Assembly (NCBI GenBank): GCA_018432235.1
Contig: JAHDLO010000030.1
Span: 1-52,435, forward strand
Direction: 5' to 3'
Length of the DNA: 52,435 nucleotides
From: Clostridiaceae bacterium
GTDB lineage: Bacteria > Bacillota > Clostridia > Peptostreptococcales > Natronincolaceae
Positions 52,305-52,435 of this stretch are shown here, piece after piece (positions within the stretch are counted from its first letter, which is position 1; the number at the start of each line of letters is the position of its first letter). A program made the translations under genes and the position numbers. The notes beneath the pieces are model-generated. The model had not been told where the DNA came from and made no database searches. It worked only from the letters and a program-made list of their open reading frames with translations.

Positions 52305-52435
52305 GGGGGGTTGTTAAGGGGGGCATCACCCCTTATTAAAACAAGGAGAGGCGAGTAGTGTCACGAATAAGTGACACTATGCCACGAGCGGCGTCGAGTC
52401 AGTGAGGCGACCGAAGGCGAAGCGTCCTAGAGAAC
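52303..52435. repeat. Dispersed structured repeat, copy 2
   Basis: The same element as at 9-178, in the same orientation. It lacks a ~20-nt segment present in copy 1 before GGCGAGTAGTGTCAC. The AGTGTCAC/GTGACACT stem is perfect here. The second stem is GTCG/CGAC instead of GCTGCC/GGCAGC, a change that keeps pairing, though shifted by one base. GCGAAGCGTCCTAG follows this stem. The window ends inside the element. Confidence 0.6.

Noticed and set aside
1..52435. Whole window as an integrative element bounded by direct repeats
   Set aside because: No integrase, transposase, conjugation or phage genes are present; the end repeats are better explained as dispersed elements at contig breaks.

Overview
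The window looks like a chromosomal segment, possibly a whole contig, of an anaerobic low-GC Bacillota. The codon use, strong GGAGG ribosome-binding sites, dense one-component regulators and ABC drug-type transporters fit a clostridial (Alkaliphilus/Natronincola-like) bacterium; the genus is a guess from style, not a match. No rRNA, tRNA, CRISPR array or intact transposase was seen. Both ends carry the same GC-rich structured repeat in the same orientation, which fits a contig that breaks at a dispersed repeat.

Layout. 0-8 kb: a drug-type MFS pump behind a short leader ORF, an AraC/effector-binding regulator, an ABC-2 exporter with its LytTR/DUF3021 regulatory pair and well-placed LytTR direct repeats, then PadR/DUF1048-like genes and a decayed CPBP gene. 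8-13 kb: msrA, a two-gene ATPase/TOPRIM-like pair (probable anti-phage type) whose second gene is frameshifted, and a TetR-controlled adenylate-forming enzyme with twin operators. 13-19.3 kb: an alpha/beta hydrolase, a DesK/NarL-type two-component system and a divergent three-gene ABC-2 transporter.

19.3-31.7 kb is the most unusual part. A more AT-rich island encodes a RiPP locus. The precursor (22765-23031) has 15 cysteines at an exact spacing of four residues. It is served by a 728-residue radical SAM protein with two successive SPASM-like cysteine sets, a small CXXX-repeat modification protein and an ABC exporter. A perfect 18-bp hairpin separates the precursor from the exporter. The same-strand genes that follow form a hybrid transporter: a membrane-anchored binding protein with an added N-terminal domain, two sugar-type permeases (the second with an extra extracytoplasmic domain), a MacB/FtsX-like protein and an MsmX/UgpC-type ATPase. 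Between the binding protein and the first permease lies the 3' end of a second CXXX precursor, so peptide and transporter genes have shared this locus.

31.7-35.4 kb: a YtrABC-like GntR/ATPase/permease operon under a 34-bp palindrome, then a TetR with an HSL-type esterase. 35.5-43.5 kb: a glucuronate-use cluster with a TRAP importer, an FCD-type GntR, uxaC, uxuA and uxuB, giving the upper pathway from uronate uptake to 2-keto-3-deoxygluconate. 43.5-52.4 kb: an orphan terpenoid-cyclase-fold protein, a MarR gene whose promoter lies inside a 26-bp inverted repeat, an MFS pump with an ArsR-like regulator, GNAT and HxlR genes, a FlK-like thioesterase, and an SGNH/MBOAT pair that probably O-acylates a surface polymer.
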